Below are positions 16,826 through 29,319 of a DNA stretch of 54,215 bases, in pieces. This DNA comes from an uncultured Reyranella sp. (lineage in GTDB: Bacteria > Pseudomonadota > Alphaproteobacteria > Reyranellales > Reyranellaceae). The stretch lies in assembly GCA_937915145.1 (NCBI GenBank), contig CALDNT010000257.1, positions 1-54,215 on the forward strand. The letters are read 5' to 3'. Every line of letters begins with the position of its first letter. The stretch's first letter is position 1. The notes beneath the pieces were generated by a model that was not told the origin of the DNA, made no database searches, and saw nothing but the letters and a program-made list of their open reading frames with translations. The position numbers were made by a program, and so were the translations under genes.

Positions 16826-17359
16826 GATCTCTACTCCCTGCGAATTTTGGAATATGGGCCAGCAAGCTAGAATTCATCGAACTTTGATCGGCGGGAAGAT
16901 CCACTCACCCGTTCTGAAGCAGACCACTTTGACGGATGCTGGAGGATTCAGCTCGTCGATCGAAATTTGGCTCTTACAGCCCGCCAAGAGGAAGAGGCCA
17001 AGTGGCCAGAAGCTCTCCGAATGATGCGTAGACCACGAGAGCGGCTGGCCACGTTTTCACAAAGAACTTCAGTATGTTGGGACGACTAGATCCAACGCAG
17101 AATTGGCGTTCCAGACGGCAGCGCCGGTCCATGTTCGATCTAGATGTTTATCCCGGCACCTGCTGGAGCGGACTGAGGGTCAAGTACCGGGTATCTCGAT
17201 CTCAAAATCGCCCGTATTGGGTGAATTGGACAGACGAGGATCTCTCAGGCGTTTTAGGCCCGGTATGAAGATTGTAACTCAATGGAATCACTTGATAGAT
17301 GACGCATCGTCCCGTCGTGGCGATTGTCTTTTCGGTTCGACAGGATCGGGGACATCCGG
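16826..17359. other. Mostly gene-free stretch with lower GC
   Basis: Apart from the possible lipoprotein remnant at 16874-17035, I see only short unconvincing frames here. Base composition is nearer balance than in the flanking core genes, as in the MocR region. This fits the decaying edge of an acquired segment. Confidence 0.4.
16874..17035 (-). pseudogene. Possible small lipoprotein, start codon missing
   Basis: Read on the minus strand, one frame gives a hydrophobic run ending in a textbook lipobox (FLLAGCKSQ), followed by about 30 polar residues that end FPPIKVR and then TGA at 16874-16876. No ATG, GTG or TTG occurs in frame between an upstream stop and the hydrophobic run, so the gene is either 5'-truncated or uses a rare start. 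I do not recognise the family. Confidence 0.35.
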
Positions 17360-18007
17360 CTACCCGATCACGATATCCATTTTCGCCGCCAGAGCGCCTG
17401 GCTCGATCCCGGACGCCGGCTCCAGCCTCATCTCGATGCGCGCGCGCTGGCGTGGATCGCGGGCGGCTGCGCGGAACACGCCGTCGCCCTCGTTCCGGGG
17501 GTCGCCCGCGACATAAAACTGACTGGTGAGCCTGCGGCCATCGCCGGCCGCGGCCTTGAGATGGATGTGCGGCGCACGGCCGGGATAGGCCACGGGCTTC
17601 AGCGTCCGGAAGCGATAGAGGCCATCGGTGTCGGCCGTCATGCGACCATAGCCCTGGAATGCCGCATCGCGACGCTCGCGGCCGGGCTGGCGCGGGTGAT
17701 CGTAAAGCCCCCGCGCGTCGCACTGCCAGATCTCGACCACGGCACCGGCGAGCGGACGGCCATCGATGTCGATCACCTGCCCTCTTAGATGAAGCACCTC
17801 CCCCATCGCCCGCGCCTGCTGGCCGCGGACCTGGACGAGGTCGTTGTCCATGTCGGCCGGGAAACCGGCGGGATAGAAAGGCCCCTCGGTCTGGCCGGGC
17901 GTCGGAGCCTGGTCGGCAGCAACAGCGGAGCCCAACGGCAGCAGCCCGGCGCCGGCGCTCGCACCGATCAGCAGGTCGCGGCGGGAGAGCATCGAAGGCT
18001 TCAGCAT
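17360..18007 (-). CDS. Exported intradiol ring-cleavage dioxygenase
   Basis: A 215-residue non-haem iron(III) dioxygenase of the protocatechuate 3,4-dioxygenase fold. Iron ligands are visible as Tyr102 (GLYDHP), Tyr141, His147 and His149 (YPGRAPHIHLK). The N-terminus has a twin-arginine signal (SRRDLLIG then a hydrophobic stretch to AVAAD), so the folded enzyme should be exported, unlike the classical cytoplasmic PcaGH. TEGPFYP near residue 40 is a family hallmark. The substrate could be an aromatic diol or a quinone-like molecule outside the cytoplasm. ATG 18007 is preceded by a G-rich ribosome site. No other aromatic catabolic gene is adjacent. Confidence 0.85.
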   Translation of the reverse strand: MLKPSMLSRRDLLIGASAGAGLLPLGSAVAADQAPTPGQTEGPFYPAGFPADMDNDLVQVRGQQARAMGEVLHLRGQVIDIDGRPLAGAVVEIWQCDARGLYDHPRQPGRERRDAAFQGYGRMTADTDGLYRFRTLKPVAYPGRAPHIHLKAAAGDGRRLTSQFYVAGDPRNEGDGVFRAAARDPRQRARIEMRLEPASGIEPGALAAKMDIVIG

Positions 18008-18103
18008 CCCGCCCAGTCTATCAGGCCTTGAACCCGAAAATCTGCATCCGGACGCGGATCGAAACAGACTTGCCCGTTTGCTTTCGTCCACTAGGTTGAG
18101 GGC

Positions 18104-18772
18104 ATGACCCCGACCTGCACCGTTCTTCTCGACCTCGACGGCACCTTGATCAATTCGCTGCCCGGCATACTGGCGAGCTGCCAAGCGGCACTGCGTGCTC
18201 TTGGGCACGAACCGGACAAGGCCCTCGACATACGGCGCGCCATCGGACCGCCCCTCGAAGAGATAATGCAGGGCTTGCTGCGATCCTATGGCGACGACAG
18301 GGTCGACGAAGCCGTAGCGGCCTATCGTCGGCACTACGGCGAAACCGGCTTTCTCGGAAGCGAGCCCTATCCGGGCATTGGCAGTTCGCTCGACGAGATG
18401 AAGCAGGCCGGATTGCAGGTCTATCTGGCGACATCGAAGCGGGTGACTTTCGCGAGCCGCATCCTGGACCACCTGGAGTTTGCCCCCTTCTTCGATGGCA
18501 TCCACGGCTCGGTGCCGGGTGGCGCGTTGGATCACAAGCCCGAGTTGCTCGCCCATGTCCTGTCGGAGCACGCGATTTCGCCGGCCCGCAGCGTGATGGT
18601 CGGCGACCGCCGTCACGACATTGCCGGAGCCCACGCCGTCGGCATGCGCGGTCTTGGCGTGCTCTGGGGCTATGGTAGCCGGGAGGAACTCGAAACCGCG
18701 GGCGCCGACCGGCTGGTGGACTCCAGCACCGACCTCGCCCGGACGGTTCTCTCGATGGTCAATGAGAATTGA
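18104..18772 (+). CDS. HAD-superfamily phosphatase (phosphoglycolate phosphatase-like)
   Basis: A 222-residue haloacid-dehalogenase hydrolase. Motif I LLDLDGTL gives nucleophile Asp10 and acid/base Asp12. Motif II is ATSKR near residue 108, and motif IV MVGDRRHDIAGA near 166. A helical cap lies between motifs I and II, as in the Gph/PGMB class. It probably removes phosphate from a small metabolite such as 2-phosphoglycolate, but substrate is not predictable. It is divergent from the dioxygenase gene. Confidence 0.83.
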   Translation: MTPTCTVLLDLDGTLINSLPGILASCQAALRALGHEPDKALDIRRAIGPPLEEIMQGLLRSYGDDRVDEAVAAYRRHYGETGFLGSEPYPGIGSSLDEMKQAGLQVYLATSKRVTFASRILDHLEFAPFFDGIHGSVPGGALDHKPELLAHVLSEHAISPARSVMVGDRRHDIAGAHAVGMRGLGVLWGYGSREELETAGADRLVDSSTDLARTVLSMVNEN

Positions 18773-18849
18773 GCCGCGCACTAAGCCGGCGGGTGCTCGG
18801 CTCCCTTCAAACAAGCGGTTCGTTATCGGCTCCTGGTACTTCTGCGGCG

Positions 18850-19125
18850 TTATGTAGGAGATACGCCCAGACCGTAGAGAAACCCGCCGAAGCCAATCAC
18901 TGTCAGCCCGACACCCACATGCCTGAAGACGCGGACGGATCGGTGGGCCAACGACTGCTCTTGCCGGTGTGAGGCGCGGTCGGAGCGCGTCATCTCCTCC
19001 CGCGCCTTGTACTGCGCGACGAAGAATATCTCGCTCGCATCCTTTTCCAGTTCAACTCGTGCGCAGATGCCCCAAATGAGCAAGCCGATAACACCAACAC
19101 CGAAGAAGAAGACGGAAAACGGCAT
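18850..19125 (-). CDS. Small two-helix membrane protein
   Basis: A 91-residue protein with hydrophobic helices at about residues 3-21 and 68-87, separated by a charged loop (VELEKDASEIFFVAQYKAREEMTRSDR). ATG 19125 follows GAGGAGATGCAGG, a good ribosome site; the frame is open further upstream but without coding character. I recognise no family. It stands alone between the HAD gene and pnp. Confidence 0.55.
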   Translation of the reverse strand: MPFSVFFFGVGVIGLLIWGICARVELEKDASEIFFVAQYKAREEMTRSDRASHRQEQSLAHRSVRVFRHVGVGLTVIGFGGFLYGLGVSPT

Positions 19126-19425
19126 CCTGCATCTCCTCGTTGTCGTCTCCCGACTCTGGACTCTGATCGACATGCCGAGCGGTCGTCCACCCCAGGTCGG
19201 ACACGCACCCGCAGTCTCGAAATGACACTCGGGTGGATAGGTCATTCCGGCAGCCTCAGTCCAAGCACTGATGTGCCTCTATTTTGGCAAGCCACAATAG
19301 TCACTCGCATGATGTCTGTTTTTGGCGTGTAAATCTAGCGCATCATGCTCGCACTATTCAGAATCACGAGCCTCTAACTCGTCCAAGAGGCGCGCGGTCC
19401 GGAAGATCGTGAGGCCCACACAAAC
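19126..19425. other. Gene-free stretch downstream of pnp
   Basis: No gene, RNA or repeat recognised between the small membrane protein start and the pnp terminator. The middle part is AT-richer than its surroundings. Confidence 0.4.
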
Positions 19426-19456
19426 AAAAACGGCGGCCCTCAGGGCCGCCGTTTCC
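19426..19456 (-). terminator. Rho-independent terminator after pnp
   Basis: A GC-rich hairpin (AAACGGCGGCCCT with AGGGCCGCCGTTT, one-base loop) sits 20 bases after the pnp stop. On the minus strand it is followed by TTTTTGTTTG. It ends the rimP-to-pnp operon. Confidence 0.9.
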
Positions 19457-19476
19457 GTAACCGTTCGGTAGCGGCG

Positions 19477-21612
<2,136 letters not shown>

Positions 21613-21665
21613 CTCATTCATCCTTTCCATCACGGTCGTCCGCCCCCGTTTGGCGACAACCGCCC

Positions 21666-21685
21666 GCCGGCACCCTTGTGCCGGC
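21666..21685 (-). promoter_or_regulatory. Leader hairpin ahead of pnp
   Basis: A perfect 8-bp stem, GCCGGCAC with GTGCCGGC and a 4-base loop, lies about 55 bases upstream of the pnp start. In enterobacteria the pnp leader forms a stem cut by RNase III and then degraded by PNPase itself. This hairpin is a candidate for the same autoregulation. Confidence 0.45.
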
Positions 21686-21782
21686 AGGACCGGGTCAGGC
21701 GTTTGCTCTCGCCCCTGCCTTCCCGGTTACTGCGATGTCGCGTCAGCCGGCCGAACTCACGGGGACCGGACAACGCGACGCG

Positions 21783-21821
21783 AAAAGGCCCCGTCCATCG
21801 GCTTTTGATGGAGACGGGGCC
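21783..21821 (-). terminator. Terminator between rpsO and pnp
   Basis: A 9-bp GC stem (21787-21795 with 21813-21821), extended by CATC/GATG, is followed on the minus strand by TTTTCG. It lies just after the rpsO stop and should reduce read-through into pnp. Confidence 0.85.
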
Positions 21822-21827
21822 GAGGGA

Positions 21828-22097
21828 TCAACGCCGCAGACCCAGGCGCTCGATCAGGGTTGCATAGCGCTGGTTGTCTTTGGACTTGAGGTAGTCGAGC
21901 AACCGCCGACGCTGGCCGACCATCTTCAGAAGACCGCGACGCGAATGGTGGTCCTTGGCGTGGCCCTTGAAGTGCTCGGTGAGGTTGGAAATGCGTTCGC
22001 TCAGGATCGCGACCTGGACTTCCGGCGAACCTGTGTCGCTTTCGGCCTGGGCATACGCCTTGATCAGCTCGGCCTTGCGAGCGAGTGTAATCGACAT
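21828..22097 (-). CDS. rpsO: 30S ribosomal protein S15
   Basis: An 89-residue protein of exactly the family length. It binds the 16S rRNA central domain early in 30S assembly. Conserved S15 blocks are seen: [32 protein letters not shown] and RRRLLDYLK. It lies between truB and pnp, the usual order, and a terminator follows it directly. S15 often represses its own translation, but no such fold can be asserted here. Confidence 0.98.
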   Translation of the reverse strand: MSITLARKAELIKAYAQAESDTGSPEVQVAILSERISNLTEHFKGHAKDHHSRRGLLKMVGQRRRLLDYLKSKDNQRYATLIERLGLRR

Positions 22098-22114
22098 CGG
22101 GGATCTCCATCGAC

Positions 22115-23020
22115 TTAAAGGTTGAACACGCGCACCGGCTGGATGGCGCTGCCGTCCGAACGGACCAGCGCCACAAGCTTTCCGTCGTGTTCGGCGCGAA
22201 GCAGGGCGCCGGACGGAGGTGCGTCCCCGGTCAAGAGCACCGGCTGGCCTTGGCGCAGCCGGTCCCCTTGGGCCTCCGTCAGGGCCAGCGCCGGGATGTC
22301 GTCCAGCGCGGTCGCAACGGGGGCCAAGGCCCCGAAGAGCGCGGGAATATGCCCGAGGGCCTCCAGCTTGGGAAGCGAAATGGCCTGCTCCTCCCGGAAT
22401 GGGCCGGCGGCGGTCCGCCGCAGCGCGGAGAGATGTCCGACGGTCCCCAGAGCTATGGCCAGATCGCGGCCCAGGGACCGGATATAGGTGCCCTTGCCGC
22501 ACATCACGGCGAATTCGGCATGATCGGCGTCGGGGCGGGCGAGGAATTCCAGCCGGTCGATCCGGACCCGGCGCGGCTTCAGCGTGACCGCTTCACCCGC
22601 CCGCGCCAGGTCATAGGCGCGCCGACCCTCGATTTTCAGCGCCGAAAAGACCGGCGGCATCTGTTCGATCTCGCCCAGAAAAGCCGCCAACGCCCCGCGA
22701 ATCGCCGCGTCGTCCGGCCGCACGTCGCTGGTGGCCGTCACCTCGCCTTCGGAATCCTCGGTGGCGCGCGCCTCGCCGAAGCGCAGGGTGAAGCGATATT
22801 CCTTTCGACCGTCCATCACGAACGGAACGGTCTTGGTCGCCTCGCCAAGCGCGATCGGCAGAACGCCGCTGGCCAGCGGATCCAGGGTGCCGCCATGACC
22901 AGCCTTTTGCGCACCGAACAGGCGGCGCACGCGACTGACGGCCGGCGTCGAGCCCAGCCCGACCGGCTTGTCGAGCACCACCCAGCCGTCGATCTTCTCG
23001 CCTGATTTCCTGCGGCTCAT
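22115..23020 (-). CDS. truB: tRNA pseudouridine-55 synthase
   Basis: A 301-residue enzyme that converts U55 of tRNA to pseudouridine in the T-loop. The catalytic Asp47 is in [25 protein letters not shown] and [12 protein letters not shown] are further TruB blocks. ATG 23020 begins [13 protein letters not shown], giving normal length, although the frame is open upstream into rbfA. The rbfA stop lies 22 bases upstream and rpsO starts 17 bases downstream, so all are co-transcribed. Confidence 0.96.
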   Translation of the reverse strand: MSRRKSGEKIDGWVVLDKPVGLGSTPAVSRVRRLFGAQKAGHGGTLDPLASGVLPIALGEATKTVPFVMDGRKEYRFTLRFGEARATEDSEGEVTATSDVRPDDAAIRGALAAFLGEIEQMPPVFSALKIEGRRAYDLARAGEAVTLKPRRVRIDRLEFLARPDADHAEFAVMCGKGTYIRSLGRDLAIALGTVGHLSALRRTAAGPFREEQAISLPKLEALGHIPALFGALAPVATALDDIPALALTEAQGDRLRQGQPVLLTGDAPPSGALLRAEHDGKLVALVRSDGSAIQPVRVFNL

Positions 23021-23042
23021 CGCTACGCCGGACCGGAGACGC

Positions 23043-23447
23043 TCAATCGTCCTTGATGTCGCGCGCCACATCGGGCCGGCGCAGCAGGGCGCCGATGCGG
23101 TCGGCCTCGTCGAATGTGCGGTCGGTCTCGAAGCGGATTTCCGGCGCATGGCGCAGGCCGGCGCGTTCGCCGACCCGGGCGCGGAACCACGGGGCCGCGC
23201 GGCGCAGGGCCGCGAGCAGGCGGGGTTCCTCCTGGCCGCCGAGCGGCATCACGAAGGCCGTGGCGTTGCGCAGGTCGGGACTGACGTCGACGGCGGTCAC
23301 GGTGATCGAGGCGCCACGCAGATCGGGGTCCCGCATATCGCCGCGTTCGAGCAGCTCGGCGAGGATATGACGCAGCTCCTCGCCGACCCGGAGCTGGCGC
23401 TGGCCGGGGGCGCGATTTTCCTTATCGGATGAGCGACGCCGGGACAT
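23043..23447 (-). CDS. rbfA: Ribosome-binding factor A
   Basis: A 134-residue KH-like protein that helps mature the 5' end of 16S rRNA and the 30S subunit. It has RQLRVGEELRHILAELL at the N-terminus, the VTAVDVSPDLRNATAFVMPL strand-helix block and PEIRFETDRTFDEADRI near the end. ATG 23447 follows AAGGAACACGCC. Between its start and the infB stop lies a 125-base mosaic of hairpins. Position between infB and truB is canonical. Confidence 0.95.
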   Translation of the reverse strand: MSRRRSSDKENRAPGQRQLRVGEELRHILAELLERGDMRDPDLRGASITVTAVDVSPDLRNATAFVMPLGGQEEPRLLAALRRAAPWFRARVGERAGLRHAPEIRFETDRTFDEADRIGALLRRPDVARDIKDD

Positions 23448-23467
23448 GGCGTGTTCCTTTCCTCCTG

Positions 23468-23592
23468 CCTCCCCATTCGGATGGGGAGGTGCCCGCGACG
23501 CGGGCGGAGGGGTCATGGGCCACGGCCGATCTGTCGCCTATGACCCCTCCGTCGTCGCAGGACGACGACACCTCCCCCGATGACGGGGGAGG
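23468..23592. repeat. Mosaic of five hairpins between infB and rbfA
   Basis: Five consecutive inverted repeats: 23468-23489 (9-bp stem, TCGG loop), 23491-23506 (GCCCGC/GCGGGC), 23506-23516 with 23540-23550 (11-bp GGAGGGGTCAT stem), 23551-23566 (GTCGTC/GACGAC) and 23571-23592 (9-bp stem, ATGA loop). The style, with TGACCCCTCC and CCTCCCCC motifs, resembles dispersed palindromic elements seen in many alphaproteobacterial genomes. It lies inside an operon and would be transcribed as a structured spacer. Confidence 0.75.
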
Positions 23593-23599
23593 CTAAGCA

Positions 23600-26305
<2,706 letters not shown>

Positions 26306-26337
26306 GTCGAGTGTTGTCCTTGGTCCGCTCCGGCCCG

Positions 26338-26982
26338 TCAACCGGCGCTGTTCAGTCGATAACCGCGCCACCGCGCCGCGCCGACCGCAATTCGTTGAAT
26401 GAACTCGCCGCCCGCATCGTCGCGGGCGACCGCTACATAGACTGCCTGCTCGCGGCCGAAGAGCCCGCCGAGCGCCGTCGCATCGCCCAGCCGGGCGATC
26501 GGCAGACCGCTGGCCCGCAGCTTGCCCAGCCCGTCGCCGTCGGCCTCGTCGGCCACCACCACCAGACCCGCCCGTTGCTGGCCGATCATCTGCTCGACCT
26601 TGACGAAGCCCGCGACGGCCCGGCCGGCGCGGCGCGCCCGGCCGAGATCGGCGAGCGCGCGCTCCAGCAGCAGCCGTTCGACCCGATCCGGAAGGTCGGC
26701 CGACGCCGTCACGGCTGCGCGCGCGGCCCTGGAAAACACCCTCTTCTCCACGGCGCGCTCGACCGCCGCCCGTTCCGCCGTGACCCACAGGCCGCGCCCC
26801 GGCAGCCGCCGCGCCAGATCGGGCACGACATCGCCGTCCGGCCCGACCACGAAGCGGATCATCCGCTCCGGCGACCCTTCGGCGCCGGACACGATGCAGG
26901 TGCGCATCGGCCCCTGCACGGAGATATCCGGCACGGCGGCAGCCGTGGGGTCGGGTTGGGTCATGGCGGAAGTGGGGACCAA
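26338..26982 (-). CDS. ylxR: YlxR/DUF448 RNA-binding protein
   Basis: A 214-residue protein. The N-terminal part is a YlxR (DUF448) domain: [22 protein letters not shown], then [18 protein letters not shown] (about residues 29-90). The C-terminal part (about 110-190) resembles an L7Ae/L30e-like RNA-binding fold. The usual bacterial YlxR is a separate small protein; this fused form is common in alphaproteobacteria. TTG 26982 is chosen because GGAGG lies seven bases before it, while the ATG six codons later has no ribosome site. It sits between nusA (14-base gap) and infB. Confidence 0.85.
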   Translation of the reverse strand: MVPTSAMTQPDPTAAAVPDISVQGPMRTCIVSGAEGSPERMIRFVVGPDGDVVPDLARRLPGRGLWVTAERAAVERAVEKRVFSRAARAAVTASADLPDRVERLLLERALADLGRARRAGRAVAGFVKVEQMIGQQRAGLVVVADEADGDGLGKLRASGLPIARLGDATALGGLFGREQAVYVAVARDDAGGEFIQRIAVGAARWRGYRLNSAG

Positions 26983-26996
26983 CGGCGGACCTCCGC

Positions 26997-28535
26997 TCAG
27001 ACCTTGGCCGCTTCGGCCGCCGGGGCGGCCTCGTCGGCGAACCAGTGCTCCCGCGCCTTCATGATGATGGCGTTGGCGGTCTCGTTGTCCATGGCGCCCT
27101 CACCGATAATCTCGCGCAGCTCGTCGGAGGCGAGGTCGGCCAGATCGTCGAGCGATTTCACGCCCTTGTCGCCCAGCGCCACCAGAATCGGCAGCGTCAG
27201 CCCTTCCGCCGACTGCACCTCCGCGCTGACGCCGAGGTCGGCGAGACGCGTGGCGAACTCGGCGTCGCGCTTTTCGATGTATTCACGGCCGCGGCGCTGC
27301 AGTTCGCTGGCGATCTCCTCATCGAAACCCTCGACCGTGGCCAGATCCTCGACCGCAGCCTCGGCGACGTCCTCGACCGAGACGTAGCCTTCGGCAACCA
27401 GCAGATGGGCGATCACATCATCGACGTCGAGCGCCGCCGTGAACAGCTCGGTGCGCTCACGGGTGTCCTTCTGGCGGCGCTCGCTCTCCTCGGTCTCGGT
27501 CATGATGTCGATCTCCCAGCCGGTGAGCTGGGAGGCGAGCTTGACGTTCTGGCCGCGGCGGCCGATCGCCAGGCTGAGCTGGTCATCCGGCACGACGACT
27601 TCGGTCTTGTTCTTTTCCTCGTCCATCAACACCTTGCTGACCTCGGCCGGCGCAAGCGCGTTGACGATGAAGTTGGCGGTGTCGACCGACCACGGAATGA
27701 TATCGACTTTCTCGCCCTGCAATTCCTGGACGACGGCCTGCACGCGGCTGCCGCGCATGCCGACGCAGGCGCCGATCGGGTCGATCGAGCTGTCATGGCT
27801 CAACACGGCGATCTTGGCGCGGCTGCCGGGATCGCGGGCCACCGCCTTGATCTCGATGATGTTGTCGTAGATTTCCGGCACTTCCTGGGTGAAGAGCTTG
27901 GCCATGAACTGCGGATGGCTGCGCGACAGGAAGATCTGCGGGCCGCGCGGCTCTTCGCGGACGTCGAAGATGTAGGCGCGCACGCGGTCGTTTACGCGCA
28001 AGCTCTCGCGCGGGATCGTCTCGTCGCGGCGAATGACGCCCTCGGCGCGCTGCAGGTCGACGGTGATGTTGCCGTAGTCGACGCGCTTGACGACGCCCGA
28101 CACGATCTCGCCGATGCGATCCTTGAATTCCTCGTACTGCCGCTTGCGTTCGCTCTCGCGCATGCGCTGGGTGATGACCTGCTTGGCGGTCTGCGCGGCG
28201 ACGCGGCCGAAATCGATCGGCGGCAGCTCGTCGGTCAGGAAGTCACCGACCTGCGCCTCGGGATTGCGGCGCTGCGCCTCGGTGAGCGGCATCTGGGTAT
28301 TCTCGTTCTCGATCGGATCGGCGACCTGCATGTAGCGCAGCAGCTTGATCTCGCCGGTCTTGCGGTCGATCTCGGCGCGGATATCGTGCTCCAGCCCATA
28401 CTTGGCGCGCCCCGACTTCTGGATGGCCTGCTCCATCGCCTCGAGCACTTCCTCGCGCTCGATGCCCTTCTCGCGGGCGACCATGTCGGCCACCTGCAGC
28501 ATCTCCAGGCGCGGAATATCGGCAGTCGTTGCCAT
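26997..28535 (-). CDS. nusA: Transcription elongation/termination factor NusA
   Basis: A 512-residue RNA-polymerase-binding factor controlling pausing, termination and antitermination. Domains in order: N-terminal domain ([14 protein letters not shown]...), S1 (about 135-200; [15 protein letters not shown]), two KH domains (about 220-345, with [14 protein letters not shown] and [15 protein letters not shown]) and a C-terminal region with helix-hairpin-helix AR-like repeats (about 360-490). ATG 28535 follows AGAGGAA. It is the second gene of the operon, after rimP. Confidence 0.97.
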   Translation of the reverse strand: MATTADIPRLEMLQVADMVAREKGIEREEVLEAMEQAIQKSGRAKYGLEHDIRAEIDRKTGEIKLLRYMQVADPIENENTQMPLTEAQRRNPEAQVGDFLTDELPPIDFGRVAAQTAKQVITQRMRESERKRQYEEFKDRIGEIVSGVVKRVDYGNITVDLQRAEGVIRRDETIPRESLRVNDRVRAYIFDVREEPRGPQIFLSRSHPQFMAKLFTQEVPEIYDNIIEIKAVARDPGSRAKIAVLSHDSSIDPIGACVGMRGSRVQAVVQELQGEKVDIIPWSVDTANFIVNALAPAEVSKVLMDEEKNKTEVVVPDDQLSLAIGRRGQNVKLASQLTGWEIDIMTETEESERRQKDTRERTELFTAALDVDDVIAHLLVAEGYVSVEDVAEAAVEDLATVEGFDEEIASELQRRGREYIEKRDAEFATRLADLGVSAEVQSAEGLTLPILVALGDKGVKSLDDLADLASDELREIIGEGAMDNETANAIIMKAREHWFADEAAPAAEAAKV

Positions 28536-28572
28536 GTCTGTGTTCCTCTTCTGTCGTGTTCGTTCGTATCGT

Positions 28573-29079
28573 TCAGTGAGGCTGCCCATCGCCCTGGTGG
28601 GCGCGGCGGTGTTCTTCGATCAGCGCGTCGGTCATCTCGAGCTTGGCCCTGAAGACGGCCGAGAGCGGCACGCCGGTCTCCTCGCCATCTTCGAGGCGGA
28701 GCTTCACCATGCCATCGTCGAAGCCCAGCAGGGTGCCCTTGAAGCGGCGGCGGCCGGCGACCGGTTCGGTTGTCTCGAGGCGGGCGGCATAGCCCGCCCA
28801 ACGCACGTAATCCTTGGCCCGGGTGAGCGGCCGGTCGATGCCCGGCGAACTCACCTCCAGCGTGTAGGTGCTGGAAATCGGATCCTCGACATCGAGTACG
28901 GCCGACAGCGCGCGCGATACCGTGGCGCAATCCTCGACATCCATCGGCCGGCCGTCGGCCGGCTCGATCATGATCTGCAGGGTGCCGCCACGGCTCATCG
29001 CGACACGAACCAGCTCGTAGCCCATGCCGACGATGGTCGGGGCGACGGTGTCTTCAATTCGACGCAGCAGGTCGGTCAC
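28573..29079 (-). CDS. rimP: Ribosome maturation factor RimP
   Basis: A 168-residue protein needed for 30S assembly. The N-terminal domain (VAPTIVGMGYELVRVAM, then DVEDCATVSRALSAVLDVEDPI and the YTLEVSSPGIDRPL block) and the C-terminal Sm-like domain (RRFKGTLLGFDDGMVKLRLEDG) are clear. I place the start at GTG 29079 because an intrinsic-terminator hairpin occupies 29125-29156; an ATG at 29235 would put that hairpin inside the gene. It is the first gene of the operon, with the promoter near 29194-29222. Confidence 0.92.
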   Translation of the reverse strand: MTDLLRRIEDTVAPTIVGMGYELVRVAMSRGGTLQIMIEPADGRPMDVEDCATVSRALSAVLDVEDPISSTYTLEVSSPGIDRPLTRAKDYVRWAGYAARLETTEPVAGRRRFKGTLLGFDDGMVKLRLEDGEETGVPLSAVFRAKLEMTDALIEEHRRAHQGDGQPH

Positions 29080-29124
29080 GCGGCGAGGCTTCTCGACGTT
29101 GGGGGCGCGCGGGCCTTCGACAAA

Positions 29125-29178
29125 TGAAAAGAGCGGGTTTTTGGCCCACTCTTTTTGTTCGGTTCGTCCCGCGAACCC
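29125..29178 (-). ncRNA. rimP leader attenuator
   Basis: The transcribed leader of rimP contains a small hairpin (GGTTCG with CGAACC, 29161-29177) followed by a strong stem AAAGAGTGGG/CCCGCTCTTT with an A-rich loop (29127-29155) and TTTTC on the minus strand. Alphaproteobacterial rimP-nusA-infB operons are known to carry a rimP leader element ending in a terminator (Rfam family rimP, from memory), which this fits. Confidence 0.7.
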
Positions 29179-29193
29179 GATGAGGATGGCGCG

Positions 29194-29222
29194 GATATAA
29201 GCGCAATATCGCCAATTGGCAA
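29194..29222 (-). promoter_or_regulatory. Promoter of the rimP–pnp operon
   Basis: On the minus strand TTGCCA (29217-29222) and TATATC (29194-29199) are 17 bases apart, a good sigma-70 promoter. Transcription would start near 29187, just before the attenuator. Confidence 0.65.
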
Positions 29223-29319
29223 GCTTTTCCCGCAATCGGACCGTTTCTTAGTGATGCCCGGGAACCGCCAGCACAGGCATTCTGGTCGTGAAAAACTCGC
29301 GGAAGGCAGGAGGATCGAG

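Noticed and set aside
17074-17268. 64-residue plus-strand frame
   Set aside because: No ribosome site, no domain and no clear coding bias.
29080-29235. Longer rimP starting at 29235
   Set aside because: It would place an intrinsic terminator hairpin inside the coding region and add residues not found in RimP.
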